From an uncultured bacterium (GTDB taxonomy: Bacteria; Patescibacteriota; Minisyncoccia; Phycocordibacterales; GWA1-40-21), in assembly GCA_903824735.1 (NCBI GenBank), contig CAIJXO010000059.1, forward strand, positions 1 through 11,389: a stretch of 11,389 bases of DNA, written 5' to 3'. Made by a program: the position numbers and the translations under genes. The notes beneath the pieces are model-generated. The model made no database searches. It was not told the origin of the DNA and saw only the letters and a list, made by a program, of their open reading frames with translations. How positions within the stretch are numbered: the first letter of the stretch is position 1; every line of letters begins with the position of its first letter. Of the stretch, positions 1 to 6,089 are shown in pieces.

Positions 1-84
1 AGTAAAGAGAGAAACTGGCGTTTAGTCATTTAGCCATTATATCAGCAGTGGGGCGTGTGGGGATACGTCCCGTTAAATATCCCC

Positions 85-112
85 TTGCTCTATTTGGCTG
101 TTACTATATAAT
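85..112 (+). promoter_or_regulatory. Candidate promoter of the PAS/GAF gene pair
   Basis: A perfect -10 box TATAAT lies at 107-112. A weak -35 (TTGCTC, 85-90) precedes it by 16 bp. The predicted start near 118-119 gives a leader of about 33 nt for the gene at 152, unlike the leaderless arrangement of most genes here. An imperfect inverted repeat GGGGATA (59-65)/TATCCCC (78-84) lies just upstream and might be an operator or the end of an upstream transcript. Confidence 0.45.
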
Positions 113-114
113 AT

Positions 115-158
115 AGGACATAAGAGGTCCTAGAGATCCATAATTTATAATATGGATC
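115..158 (+). promoter_or_regulatory. Tandem hairpins in the leader, the second enclosing the start codon
   Basis: Two inverted repeats fill the predicted leader. AGGAC (115-119) pairs with GTCCT (127-131). GATCCATA (135-142) pairs perfectly with TATGGATC (151-158), and the ATG at 152-154 lies inside the second arm. No Shine-Dalgarno is placed correctly. The second hairpin could hide the start codon. The repeats are seen; the regulatory role is inferred. Confidence 0.35.
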
Positions 159-625
159 AAACTGAAATAAAAGATTTAATCAACCCGAAAGATATTCGCT
201 GTTTTCAGTGTGGTAAGTTGCTCGCTCGTAATGATTCTGATGATGTCGGTTTAAAGATCAAATGTAATCGTTGCGGGTCATTAAACCTAGTTTTCAAGGG
301 GGTTAAAGATCAGGTTATTATCACTGACGCAGACGGTGTGATTTTGTATGCTAATGGTTTAGTCGAAGAGATAACTGGCTACTCCTTAATCGAGGTGCTT
401 GGTAAGAAACCCTCTATTTGGGGTGGGCAAATGGGTGATGGTTTTTATCGGGATTTATGGCAAGCAATTAAAGTTGAGAAGCGACCAATCCAAGTCATCG
501 TCACAAATAAGAGAAAAGATGGAAGCTTGTATAAAGCCTGGCTTCATATCTCTCCGGTCTTTGGAGTCGATCGTGATGTCAAAATGTTTGTCGGTATTGA
601 AAAGGTGATTCCAGACGATTTATAA
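152..625 (+). CDS. Zinc-ribbon (Com-like) plus PAS-domain protein
   Basis: This 157-aa soluble protein has two parts. Residues 15-48 form a small zinc ribbon with CxxC pairs C17/C20 and C38/C41 in a pattern (RCFQCGKLLA ... IKCNRCGSLN) resembling the Com family of zinc-finger translational regulators. Residues 52-153 are a PAS domain with its PAC end: ITDADGVILYAN, then EITGYSLIEVLGKKP, then KRKDGSLYKAWLHISPV and FVGIEKV. No kinase, cyclase or DNA-binding output domain is attached, so it probably senses a ligand or redox state and acts through a partner. A GAF protein follows 14 nt downstream, probably in the same transcript. The ATG is not preceded by a Shine-Dalgarno but is the first one in frame with the ribbon. 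The PAS call is firm. The Com resemblance rests on cysteine spacing and flanking residues, and the function is unknown. Confidence 0.8.
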   Translation: MDQTEIKDLINPKDIRCFQCGKLLARNDSDDVGLKIKCNRCGSLNLVFKGVKDQVIITDADGVILYANGLVEEITGYSLIEVLGKKPSIWGGQMGDGFYRDLWQAIKVEKRPIQVIVTNKRKDGSLYKAWLHISPVFGVDRDVKMFVGIEKVIPDDL

Positions 626-639
626 ACTAATTTATTTAT

Positions 640-1134
640 ATGCAAACAGCACCAATATTTCAAGACGAAGAGGAGAGACTGGCGGCCGTACACCGGCTGG
701 CAATTTTAGACACCAAACCAGAAGAACGTTTTGATGCACTTACAAAAGAGGCTGTTGAAAAACTCAATGTGCCAATTTCTACTGTTACCATAGTCGATAA
801 GGATCGCGAGTGGTTCAAGTCCTGTGCCGGTCTTGATCAGAAAGAAGGGGGCCGAGCCGGATCATTTTGTGGCCACGCCTTGTTTGCTAAGGATCTTTTT
901 ATTGTAAACGACACTCTAAAAGATGAACGTTTTTTCGATAATCCAATGGTGATTGGTTTTCCTTATATCAGATTCTATGCTGGAATCTCACTCCTCGACC
1001 ATAAGACAAGCAAACCGATTGGAGTTTTTTGTGTTAAAGACGATAAACCTCGTGAGTTTGGCACGGACGAGGTGTCTATTTTAATGGATTTGGCTGACCG
1101 AGCGGAGAGGGAGTTGAATAACAGCCACCAGTAG
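640..1134 (+). CDS. Stand-alone GAF-domain sensor protein
   Basis: This 164-aa protein is one GAF domain of the type usually found at the front of sensor kinases and diguanylate cyclases. The family signature is complete: EERLAAVHRLAILDT-PEERFD (residues 11-32), the DREWFKS strand (55-61), the S75-F-C77-x-H79 turn, D91, DERFFDNP (95-102), RFYAG (111-115) and the GVFCVKD strand (128-134). No output domain follows, so the protein must pass its signal to another polypeptide or be a ligand-binding accessory. It starts 14 nt after the PAS gene with no Shine-Dalgarno between, which suggests one operon and related roles. C62 and C77 could be ligand or redox residues, but this is only inference. Confidence 0.85.
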   Translation: MQTAPIFQDEEERLAAVHRLAILDTKPEERFDALTKEAVEKLNVPISTVTIVDKDREWFKSCAGLDQKEGGRAGSFCGHALFAKDLFIVNDTLKDERFFDNPMVIGFPYIRFYAGISLLDHKTSKPIGVFCVKDDKPREFGTDEVSILMDLADRAERELNNSHQ

Positions 1135-1183
1135 CCATCTTCAACTTGATGTTATGTTGTCGGCGTCTAACAATACTTTGATT

Positions 1184-1951
1184 CTATTGTATATCCTCCC
1201 AGATACCCTTGAATAGCTCACGGGTGTTATAAGCCATTACTGAATCACAGATTTCTACGAGGTAATGCGGGTGTTGATTCGTCATAATCATTAGTATGTA
1301 GTCTCCTATAACGACTTGAGTTGTGGTAAACTCAAAACTTTTTTTCCAGAACTTTACCTGTCGACGTCCCTCGTATTCTTTGTTGGACATTGCTCTTTCC
1401 TCAATTTCCTTTTTGTTTGTGAGTACTTTCAAACTAATCTCCTTGGGGATTGTCCTCCAGTGAAATTCTACCCAGTCTTTATATTCCTCTAGAATTGTAT
1501 GATCTTGATACCCCCACCAAGTTGGCTCTGTCTTTAACGCACTTTCTACCCAGGTCGGTAGTTGTTTATATAAGAAGTCGTTTAGGTTTTCTTCATCTAC
1601 GAACCTAATTTTAGGAACTGAATAAGTCTTTGATTTGGGGACCAATCTAAGTTCGGAGATCGCTTCTTTGACAAGCTTTTTCTTTTCTGAGATTTTTATC
1701 TCCTCTCTTTTAATTAGTGTTTCCAATTCTTGAAAGGGAAGGGCGGAGTAATAAGTGGTAGTGTTTCTTAAGTCTTCCACGATAACCCCCTTTTTTATAA
1801 GCTCTTTGGCTACACTATAAATCGTCGCTCTATTTATCTTAGTAATAATCGAGATATTTGCCGGAGCGATTTTTCCGTTCTCCACAATAGTCAAATAAAT
1901 CGTCGCTTCTTTCTCGGTAAACCCTAGTTTTTTTAATATTTCATTTAGCAT
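1184..1951 (-). CDS. TrmB-family transcriptional regulator
   Basis: This 255-aa protein has an N-terminal winged helix (about residues 1-70: GFTEKEATIYLTIVENGKIAP, then the recognition part INRATIYSVAKELIKKGVI), a charged helix that may be a dimerising coiled coil (about 73-103), and a C-terminal ligand domain (about 104-255) rich in W, Y and H. That order is typical of the TrmB-like sugar-sensing regulators, which are frequent in archaea and Candidate Phyla Radiation bacteria. The gene is divergent from a substrate-binding protein gene 160 bp away, so it probably controls that gene, itself, or both. A strong extended -10 ends 6 nt before the ATG, so the mRNA should be leaderless, and this fixes the start. 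The effector is unknown. Confidence 0.85.
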   Translation of the reverse strand: MLNEILKKLGFTEKEATIYLTIVENGKIAPANISIITKINRATIYSVAKELIKKGVIVEDLRNTTTYYSALPFQELETLIKREEIKISEKKKLVKEAISELRLVPKSKTYSVPKIRFVDEENLNDFLYKQLPTWVESALKTEPTWWGYQDHTILEEYKDWVEFHWRTIPKEISLKVLTNKKEIEERAMSNKEYEGRRQVKFWKKSFEFTTTQVVIGDYILMIMTNQHPHYLVEICDSVMAYNTRELFKGIWEDIQ

Positions 1952-1957
1952 TCAGAC

Positions 1958-1986
1958 ATTATAGCATGTTGTTGAACTGATTACAA
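1958..1986 (-). promoter_or_regulatory. Promoter of the TrmB-family gene (leaderless)
   Basis: On the minus strand there is a perfect extended -10, TGCTATAAT (1966-1958), with -35 TTGTAA (1986-1981) at a 17-bp spacing. Only 6 nt separate the -10 from the ATG, so transcription should begin at or next to the start codon. Confidence 0.7.
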
Positions 1987-1988
1987 CA
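1967..1988. promoter_or_regulatory. Inverted repeat in the TrmB promoter spacer, candidate operator
   Basis: TGTTGT (1967-1972) and ACAACA (1983-1988) form an inverted repeat with a 10-bp centre, about one helical turn between half-sites. It covers the spacer and -35 of the regulator's own promoter, as expected for autorepression. The symmetry is seen; the binding protein is inferred. Confidence 0.4.
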
Positions 1989-2049
1989 CTATTATATGAC
2001 TTAATATAACGATATTTCAATCCATTTTGTAATTTTATTTGATATTTAA

Positions 2050-2078
2050 TTGACTAAAACGTAAGAATCTGCTATACT
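2050..2078 (+). promoter_or_regulatory. Promoter of the substrate-binding protein gene
   Basis: This is a near-consensus promoter: -35 TTGACT (2050-2055), a 17-bp spacer, and extended -10 TGCTATACT (2070-2078). The start near 2085 leaves a leader of about 27 nt that has no Shine-Dalgarno. Confidence 0.75.
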
Positions 2079-2111
2079 AGGACGGTAGTTTATTCAATTA
2101 ATCATCTTTCC

Positions 2112-3254
2112 ATGTCCAAAAAACAAAATATTATCTGGTTTGTCATAATTCTAGTGCTGTTAATTGTCGGTATCGTGTATGTCATATCAAAACCGAAGCA
2201 GGCAAGTGGTCCTATCATTTTAGGTTTTGTCGCCCCTCTGTCTGGAGACGCCGCTAGTTATGGTGAAACAGAAAGAAACTCGACGAAGCTTGCTGTTGAT
2301 GAAATAAATTCGAACGGTGGAATAAATGGCCGCCCGATCTCTGTAGTGTACGAAGATGGTAAGTGTAACGGTAAGGACGCAACTAGCGCCGCCCAAAAAC
2401 TTATTAATGTAGACGGGGTTAAGATTATTCTAGGAGGTATGTGTAGTAGCGAAACACTTGCCATAGCGGCAGTAGCGGAACCAGCAAGGGTCCTAGTTTT
2501 ATCAGCTTTCTCCAGTAGTCCAAAGATAACGACCGCAGGCGACTATATATTTCGTAGTTCTCCTTCGGATGATGATATTGCGAAAGTTGATGCGAACTAT
2601 ATTGCCTCTAAGTATAAATCAGTGGCTATAATCTCTGAAAATACGGATTACTCACAAGGGGTGCGTTCCATAATGAAATCAATTTTCCAAGAGAAAGGAG
2701 TCAGAGTGGTCAGTGATGAGGTGTACGGAGGCGCGGGGATAAGCTCAACCGATTTCCACGGTATTATTCAAAATATTAGGATCGCTAAACCAGACGCTAT
2801 ATATATTAACTCTCAGACTGGTAAGGCGGGTGGATTAATTGTAAAACAAATCAATCAATTGGGTTTGAAGATCCCGCTTTTGGGAAACTATTCTCTGGCT
2901 AGTACTGACGCCGCAAACGTCGCTGGCGATTTGTTAGAGGGAATGATTGTTAGTGACTCGACATCTCTTTCCGATAAAGGTGAAAAGCTTCTGGCTAAAT
3001 ACAAGGAGACTTTTAAAACTGACCCAGCAAGCAATTATGAGATGGGTGCATCATATGATCGTGTCTATATTTTTGCTCGAGCAATAGCAGCGGTTGGGGA
3101 CGATACAAACGAGATTAAAGACTATTTATACAGCATGAAAAACTTTGATGGCGCTGTCGGTAGTTATCACTTTGACAAGAATGGTGATGTTGTTGGAATA
3201 GGCTTCTCAAACTATTTGATAAAAGACGGTAAGGAGGTTTCTATTACAAAATAG
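2112..3254 (+). CDS. Membrane-anchored LivJ-like (type 1) substrate-binding protein
   Basis: This 380-aa protein has a short charged N-terminus, one hydrophobic segment (about residues 7-25) and then a complete two-lobe type-1 periplasmic binding fold of the branched-chain amino acid/urea receptor class. Signature stretches are ILGFVAPLSGDAASYGE (36-52), LAVDEINSNGGINGRPI (60-76), the pair C85 and C111 placed like the disulfide in LivJ-type proteins, and PDAIYINSQTGKAGG (227-241). There is no lipobox cysteine after the hydrophobic segment, so it is an uncleaved anchor rather than a lipoprotein signal. No permease or ATPase gene follows, which is unusual for an importer receptor. It may be an orphan receptor or serve a transporter elsewhere. 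The divergent TrmB-family gene suggests ligand-dependent control. The ligand cannot be read from the sequence. Confidence 0.88.
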   Translation: MSKKQNIIWFVIILVLLIVGIVYVISKPKQASGPIILGFVAPLSGDAASYGETERNSTKLAVDEINSNGGINGRPISVVYEDGKCNGKDATSAAQKLINVDGVKIILGGMCSSETLAIAAVAEPARVLVLSAFSSSPKITTAGDYIFRSSPSDDDIAKVDANYIASKYKSVAIISENTDYSQGVRSIMKSIFQEKGVRVVSDEVYGGAGISSTDFHGIIQNIRIAKPDAIYINSQTGKAGGLIVKQINQLGLKIPLLGNYSLASTDAANVAGDLLEGMIVSDSTSLSDKGEKLLAKYKETFKTDPASNYEMGASYDRVYIFARAIAAVGDDTNEIKDYLYSMKNFDGAVGSYHFDKNGDVVGIGFSNYLIKDGKEVSITK

Positions 3255-3289
3255 ATCTTAAGTGAAGAATCTGGCCAATGGTAGACGTA

Positions 3290-3298
3290 TGCTATAAT
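3290..3298 (+). promoter_or_regulatory. Extended -10 of the ICMT-like gene (leaderless)
   Basis: TGCTATAAT is a perfect extended -10. The ATG at 3306 is 7 nt further on, so the mRNA should start at the start codon. No good -35 is seen at 16-18 bp, which an extended -10 can tolerate. Confidence 0.65.
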
Positions 3299-3305
3299 CT
3301 ATCCT

Positions 3306-3869
3306 ATGACTCACTTCTACTCAATATTTATCGCCGCCTGCTTCGTCCTTATGTTTATTTTCTGGATCCTGACCGCTTTCTCGACCAAGAGGACCGTCGA
3401 GAAAAAGGGCGGGACAGTGATTCGAATAATTTTTTATTTAATTATAATTCTGGTTATTTATCTCCAAGGCCACGTGGCATTTTTGGCTACAAATCTCTGG
3501 CCTAAAACTGTGGGTATTAAAATCATCGCTGATCTTGTCACTTTTTGCGGATTACTGGTGATGATTTGGGCCAGAATCACTCTCGGTAGAAATTGGAGTG
3601 CAAACATCGTTTTGAAAGAAGACCATAAGCTTGTCACCAATGGGCCTTATGCCTATGTCCGACATCCGATTTACAGTGGTTTGATTCTGATGATCCTTGG
3701 TGTTGTCTTGTATGTAGACACTTTAATACTGACAATATTTTTCGTGGCGTTTTTCTTTGGGGCGTATTATAAAGCTCGAAAAGAGGAAAAACTTTTAATG
3801 ACTACTTTTGAGAGGGAATATAGTGAATATAAGAAAAAAGTTAAGGCTCTTGTTCCGTTGGTGTTTTAA
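3306..3869 (+). CDS. ICMT/PEMT-like membrane methyltransferase
   Basis: This 187-aa integral membrane protein has hydrophobic segments at about residues 5-24, 40-62, 72-90 and 124-153. The catalytic signature of isoprenylcysteine carboxyl methyltransferase and phospholipid methyltransferase relatives is clear: LGRNWS (93-98), then GPYAYVRHPIYSG (113-125) with R119, H120 and P121, then ARKEEKLL (157-164) and FEREYSEYKKKV (168-179). These residues bind S-adenosylmethionine and the substrate head group in the family. Bacterial members of this group act on various lipids or small molecules, so the substrate is not predictable; prenylated-protein methylation is not implied. The start is set by the extended -10 placed 7 nt upstream. 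It ends convergently on the patatin-like gene with overlapping stop codons, leaving no room for a terminator. Confidence 0.85.
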   Translation: MTHFYSIFIAACFVLMFIFWILTAFSTKRTVEKKGGTVIRIIFYLIIILVIYLQGHVAFLATNLWPKTVGIKIIADLVTFCGLLVMIWARITLGRNWSANIVLKEDHKLVTNGPYAYVRHPIYSGLILMILGVVLYVDTLILTIFFVAFFFGAYYKARKEEKLLMTTFEREYSEYKKKVKALVPLVF

Positions 3870-4693
3870 TGTTTCAAGAGTATTTTTTCCGCCGCTTCAT
3901 TACCGTCCTTCAGTCCGAGATTAAACAATCTGTTTATCACGCGCTTGTTGGTATTTAGAATCGAGGATTTTATTGGTGAGCTTGGCCGAATTACGATAAC
4001 ATTTTCATTATCAAATTTTTTCTCTAAAGATTTACGTACCTCCTCCATTTTAGTCATCTTCTTTCTTACAGGCAGAGGAGCAAGGCGAGACGCGAGTTTT
4101 AATCTTAGCTTTTTTGCTTTACTGAGTTCATAATCACTTGATTTGTTATAAATTACGACGATTTCTTTGTGTCCATCATCAAGCGCTTTCTGAATGGGCA
4201 GGGGATTTATTATCGCTCCATCAGTGTATTCTGTTCCATTCAAATTGACTGGGCGATGGGCAATCGGCATAGCTGAGGCGGCGAGTAATACGTCGAAAAT
4301 GTTTTCTTTGGTAGGGACGAGATACTCTACTGAATCTGTTTTTAGATTGGTTACGACATAGTTGAGCTTTATTCCCGAGGAAAATATAGTTTCGAGGTCT
4401 AGAAAAGATTTTCCATTCTTAAATATTTCAATTAGATATTCAGTGTCTATAATATCCCTACCCCTGAGAGGGTTTAAATAATTTACTAGCTGATTGCCAC
4501 AGACGTAGTTTCTCCAGGTATTTTCAATCGTGTCTGGTTGGTTTGCGGCGAGAAAGGTCCCAGCAAATGATCCGACAGATGACATATAGATTGCATCAAA
4601 ATATTTATGGCCAAGTTTACGGCAAAGCGCCGCTGCGACACCGGCGTCGTATGCTCCTCTCAGACCCCCAACGCTTAGTACTAAAGCTTTCAT
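3866..4693 (-). CDS. Patatin-like phospholipase
   Basis: This 275-aa protein has the patatin core: an oxyanion-hole loop SVGGLRGAYDAGV (residues 7-19), a nucleophile-elbow segment at 36-45, and the catalytic aspartate in TDGAIINPLP (D158). The elbow reads IYMSSVGSFAG. By alignment with the usual IYGTSAGA the nucleophile is S39, and the first glycine of GxSxG is replaced by M37. S39 and D158 are both present, so the Ser-Asp dyad looks intact and the enzyme is probably an active acyl hydrolase. No signal peptide or membrane segment is visible, which suggests action at the inner face of the membrane. It is the second gene of a pair, starting 15 nt after the unknown gene upstream. Confidence 0.85.
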   Translation of the reverse strand: MKALVLSVGGLRGAYDAGVAAALCRKLGHKYFDAIYMSSVGSFAGTFLAANQPDTIENTWRNYVCGNQLVNYLNPLRGRDIIDTEYLIEIFKNGKSFLDLETIFSSGIKLNYVVTNLKTDSVEYLVPTKENIFDVLLAASAMPIAHRPVNLNGTEYTDGAIINPLPIQKALDDGHKEIVVIYNKSSDYELSKAKKLRLKLASRLAPLPVRKKMTKMEEVRKSLEKKFDNENVIVIRPSSPIKSSILNTNKRVINRLFNLGLKDGNEAAEKILLKH

Positions 4694-4708
4694 GATGGAA
4701 AATTGCGA

Positions 4709-5134
4709 CTACTTAGCTGTCGCAGCAAGACGTCGGTATACTTCTTGGGAGGTTACCCCTCCTTTCTCGTCGTGTTTGAGAATAAAAGGTGCTGCTTCAA
4801 GACCGAAACTTTCTAGTAACGTATATAGTAGATATTCGCGTGTCTCGGTTGGTAAAGTCGGCTCGAAGATTGAGATTAAAGTTCCGTAATCAGTTGCTAG
4901 ATTAATAAATTTTCTGTATCCGCTTCTCCAGACTTTTGTGCCGACAGGACAAAGGTCGATTATTTCTTCGATCTCTTCTGTTGTTTCGGCGGAATCTAAT
5001 CGTTGCCTCAGCTCTCGCATTTTGGGTGTTTCTGAGCCAAGTGACTGCACGAACAGATCGATATCATCTGGGCCGATATCGAGTTTCTCAGCAATCGCTA
5101 GGTGTTCAGAGAGTTTGTCTTCGGGTCTTTCCAT
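4709..5134 (-). CDS. Hypothetical acidic protein upstream of the patatin-like gene
   Basis: I do not recognise this 141-aa protein. It is soluble, acidic and largely helical in appearance, with a run of acidic residues near 49-60 (SAETTEEIEEII). It has no membrane segment or signal peptide and two cysteines at most. It shares the minus strand with the patatin-like gene and ends only 15 nt before it, so the two are probably one operon and this protein may be a partner or regulator of the lipase. The start has no Shine-Dalgarno and no clear -10 next to it. An inverted repeat about 50 bp upstream may control it. Confidence 0.6.
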   Translation of the reverse strand: MERPEDKLSEHLAIAEKLDIGPDDIDLFVQSLGSETPKMRELRQRLDSAETTEEIEEIIDLCPVGTKVWRSGYRKFINLATDYGTLISIFEPTLPTETREYLLYTLLESFGLEAAPFILKHDEKGGVTSQEVYRRLAATAK

Positions 5135-5184
5135 TTGTGAGTTTGGTTAGTCTGATTTGTAAATCTCCATACCATAATGACGCC

Positions 5185-5221
5185 TTTTGTCATAAAAATC
5201 AAATGTGGGTATATGACAAAA
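5185..5221. promoter_or_regulatory. Perfect 10-bp inverted repeat between divergent genes, candidate operator
   Basis: TTTTGTCATA (5185-5194) and TATGACAAAA (5212-5221) are perfect inverted arms around a 17-bp centre. A third half-site-like ATGAC lies at 5177-5181. It sits in the 180-bp gap between the divergent genes starting at 5134 and 5315. The symmetry is seen; use as an operator is inferred. Confidence 0.45.
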
Positions 5222-5253
5222 ATCGCCCATCGGAATGAGCGGATTTTTGAAAT

Positions 5254-5298
5254 GTGGAGGTTAGTCCGTGAAGTTAGAACCGAAATAATATAGAAAAT
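5254..5298 (+). repeat. 45-bp repeat, copy 1 (upstream of the hydrolase gene)
   Basis: This stretch begins GTGGAGGTTA and contains AGAACCGAAATA. It matches a same-length stretch at 5982-6026 at 38 of 45 positions in direct orientation, without gaps. The hydrolase promoter begins at its end. Confidence 0.7.
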
Positions 5299-5299
5299 A

Positions 5300-5308
5300 T
5301 GTTAATAT
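5300..5308 (+). promoter_or_regulatory. Extended -10 of the hydrolase gene (leaderless)
   Basis: TGTTAATAT has the TGn extension and a weaker -10 (TAATAT). The ATG at 5315 follows after 6 nt, the same spacing as for smpB, ftsH and the TrmB-family gene. Confidence 0.45.
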
Positions 5309-5314
5309 TCTTCT

Positions 5315-5947
5315 ATGCTTAAAAGAGAAGTTGTAATAGTGATTCCTGGAGCAAAATATATAAATTCTAGGAATAGCTTGATGAAGAATCTGATTTTGTT
5401 GTTTTATCGAACGACACGGGTTTTAAATCCAGTCTATACTAACTATGCAAGAAAATGGGCAAGAAAGTTTGAAAAAGACGGAAGAGAAGTTGTGTGGTTG
5501 AGGTGGAATCGTGGTTTTACAATTTGGTCTAGGTGGCTAGCCTCAAGTAAACTCAAAAGAGAAATTATCAAATATAAGCAAAAGGGTTTTGTTGTAAAAG
5601 TAGTCGGAATAAGTTTGGGAGGGGACATTGCCCTAAGGGTCTTACGTGAATTGGGCGATGATGTGATAGAGAAAATTGTCTTGGTATGTTCTACCAATAC
5701 CGACAGTTTTATTGAGCAGAGAAACACCAGGGTCTTTAATATCTATTCGCCTTTTGACCTATTCGTCAAGATTATGACTACTCTAATTGCTCCGATCCAT
5801 GGCGGTGTGGTCTTGGGCGGTGAATCTGTTGAAAATGTTTGTATTGAAGACTTCAGTCATGACGAATTCTGTGCCGACGAGGTTATAAAGAAGGGGAAAT
5901 ATAAAGGAAAAACAACTACAGATATTGTTAAGGAGTTTATAGATTAA
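5315..5947 (+). CDS. Alpha/beta-hydrolase fold protein
   Basis: This 210-aa soluble protein has a first beta strand VVIVIPGAK (residues 6-14) and a nucleophile elbow VGISLGGDIAL (97-107) with S100 in GxSxGG. Further candidates for the triad follow in the right order: D148 in YSPFDLF and H182 in FSHDEF. The order Ser-Asp-His with a strand before each is that of small alpha/beta-hydrolases, so esterase or lipase-like activity is likely, but the substrate is unknown. The stretch KNLILLFYRT (24-33) and the aromatic, basic segment WLRWNRGFTIWSRW (61-74) could form a membrane-facing surface. The start is set by an extended -10 ending 6 nt before the ATG. The gene is bracketed by two copies of a 45-bp repeat. 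I do not recognise a named family. Confidence 0.7.
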   Translation: MLKREVVIVIPGAKYINSRNSLMKNLILLFYRTTRVLNPVYTNYARKWARKFEKDGREVVWLRWNRGFTIWSRWLASSKLKREIIKYKQKGFVVKVVGISLGGDIALRVLRELGDDVIEKIVLVCSTNTDSFIEQRNTRVFNIYSPFDLFVKIMTTLIAPIHGGVVLGGESVENVCIEDFSHDEFCADEVIKKGKYKGKTTTDIVKEFID

Positions 5948-5959
5948 AAACCCTTTCGC

Positions 5960-6030
5960 TTTTCTTTCTATTTTTGTTCTAGTGGAGGTTATTACTTAAA
6001 GTAAGAACCGAAATAGAATAGAAAATTTTT
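5960..6030 (+). terminator. AU-rich hairpin downstream of the hydrolase gene
   Basis: Arm 5960-5980 pairs with 6004-6025 in three blocks: TTTTCT/AGAAAA, TTCTATTT/AAATAGAA and GTTCT/AGAAC, with one bulged T and a two-base mismatch. Five T residues follow (6026-6030). The 3' arm lies inside repeat copy 2. The stem is AU-rich, so termination strength is uncertain. Confidence 0.4.
5982..6026 (+). repeat. 45-bp repeat, copy 2 (downstream of the hydrolase gene)
   Basis: This is the direct-orientation partner of 5254-5298 (38 of 45 identical). Most differences fall at positions 11-17 of the unit. The second half forms the 3' arm of the hairpin after the hydrolase gene. Confidence 0.7.
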
Positions 6031-6039
6031 GTAAAAGAA

Positions 6040-6068
6040 GAGCCCCACCAATGGAAGACGTGGGGCTC
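6040..6068 (-). terminator. Intrinsic terminator of the 110-aa unknown gene
   Basis: GAGCCCCAC (6040-6048) and GTGGGGCTC (6060-6068) form a perfect 9-bp GC-rich stem with an 11-nt loop. Read on the minus strand it lies 21 nt after the stop codon at 6090 and is followed by the pyrimidine-rich tail CTTCTTTTAC. Confidence 0.6.
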
Positions 6069-6089
6069 CAGTGGCGGGGCGGGGTGAGA

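Noticed and set aside
1170..1190. ACAATA/TATTGT inverted repeat as a terminator between the GAF and TrmB-family genes
   Set aside because: Only 6 AU-rich base pairs overlapping a stop codon, with no T tract on either strand.
4936..5238. 100-residue open frame on the plus strand
   Set aside because: It is antisense to the 141-aa gene and the divergent gap, with no promoter signal or family resemblance.
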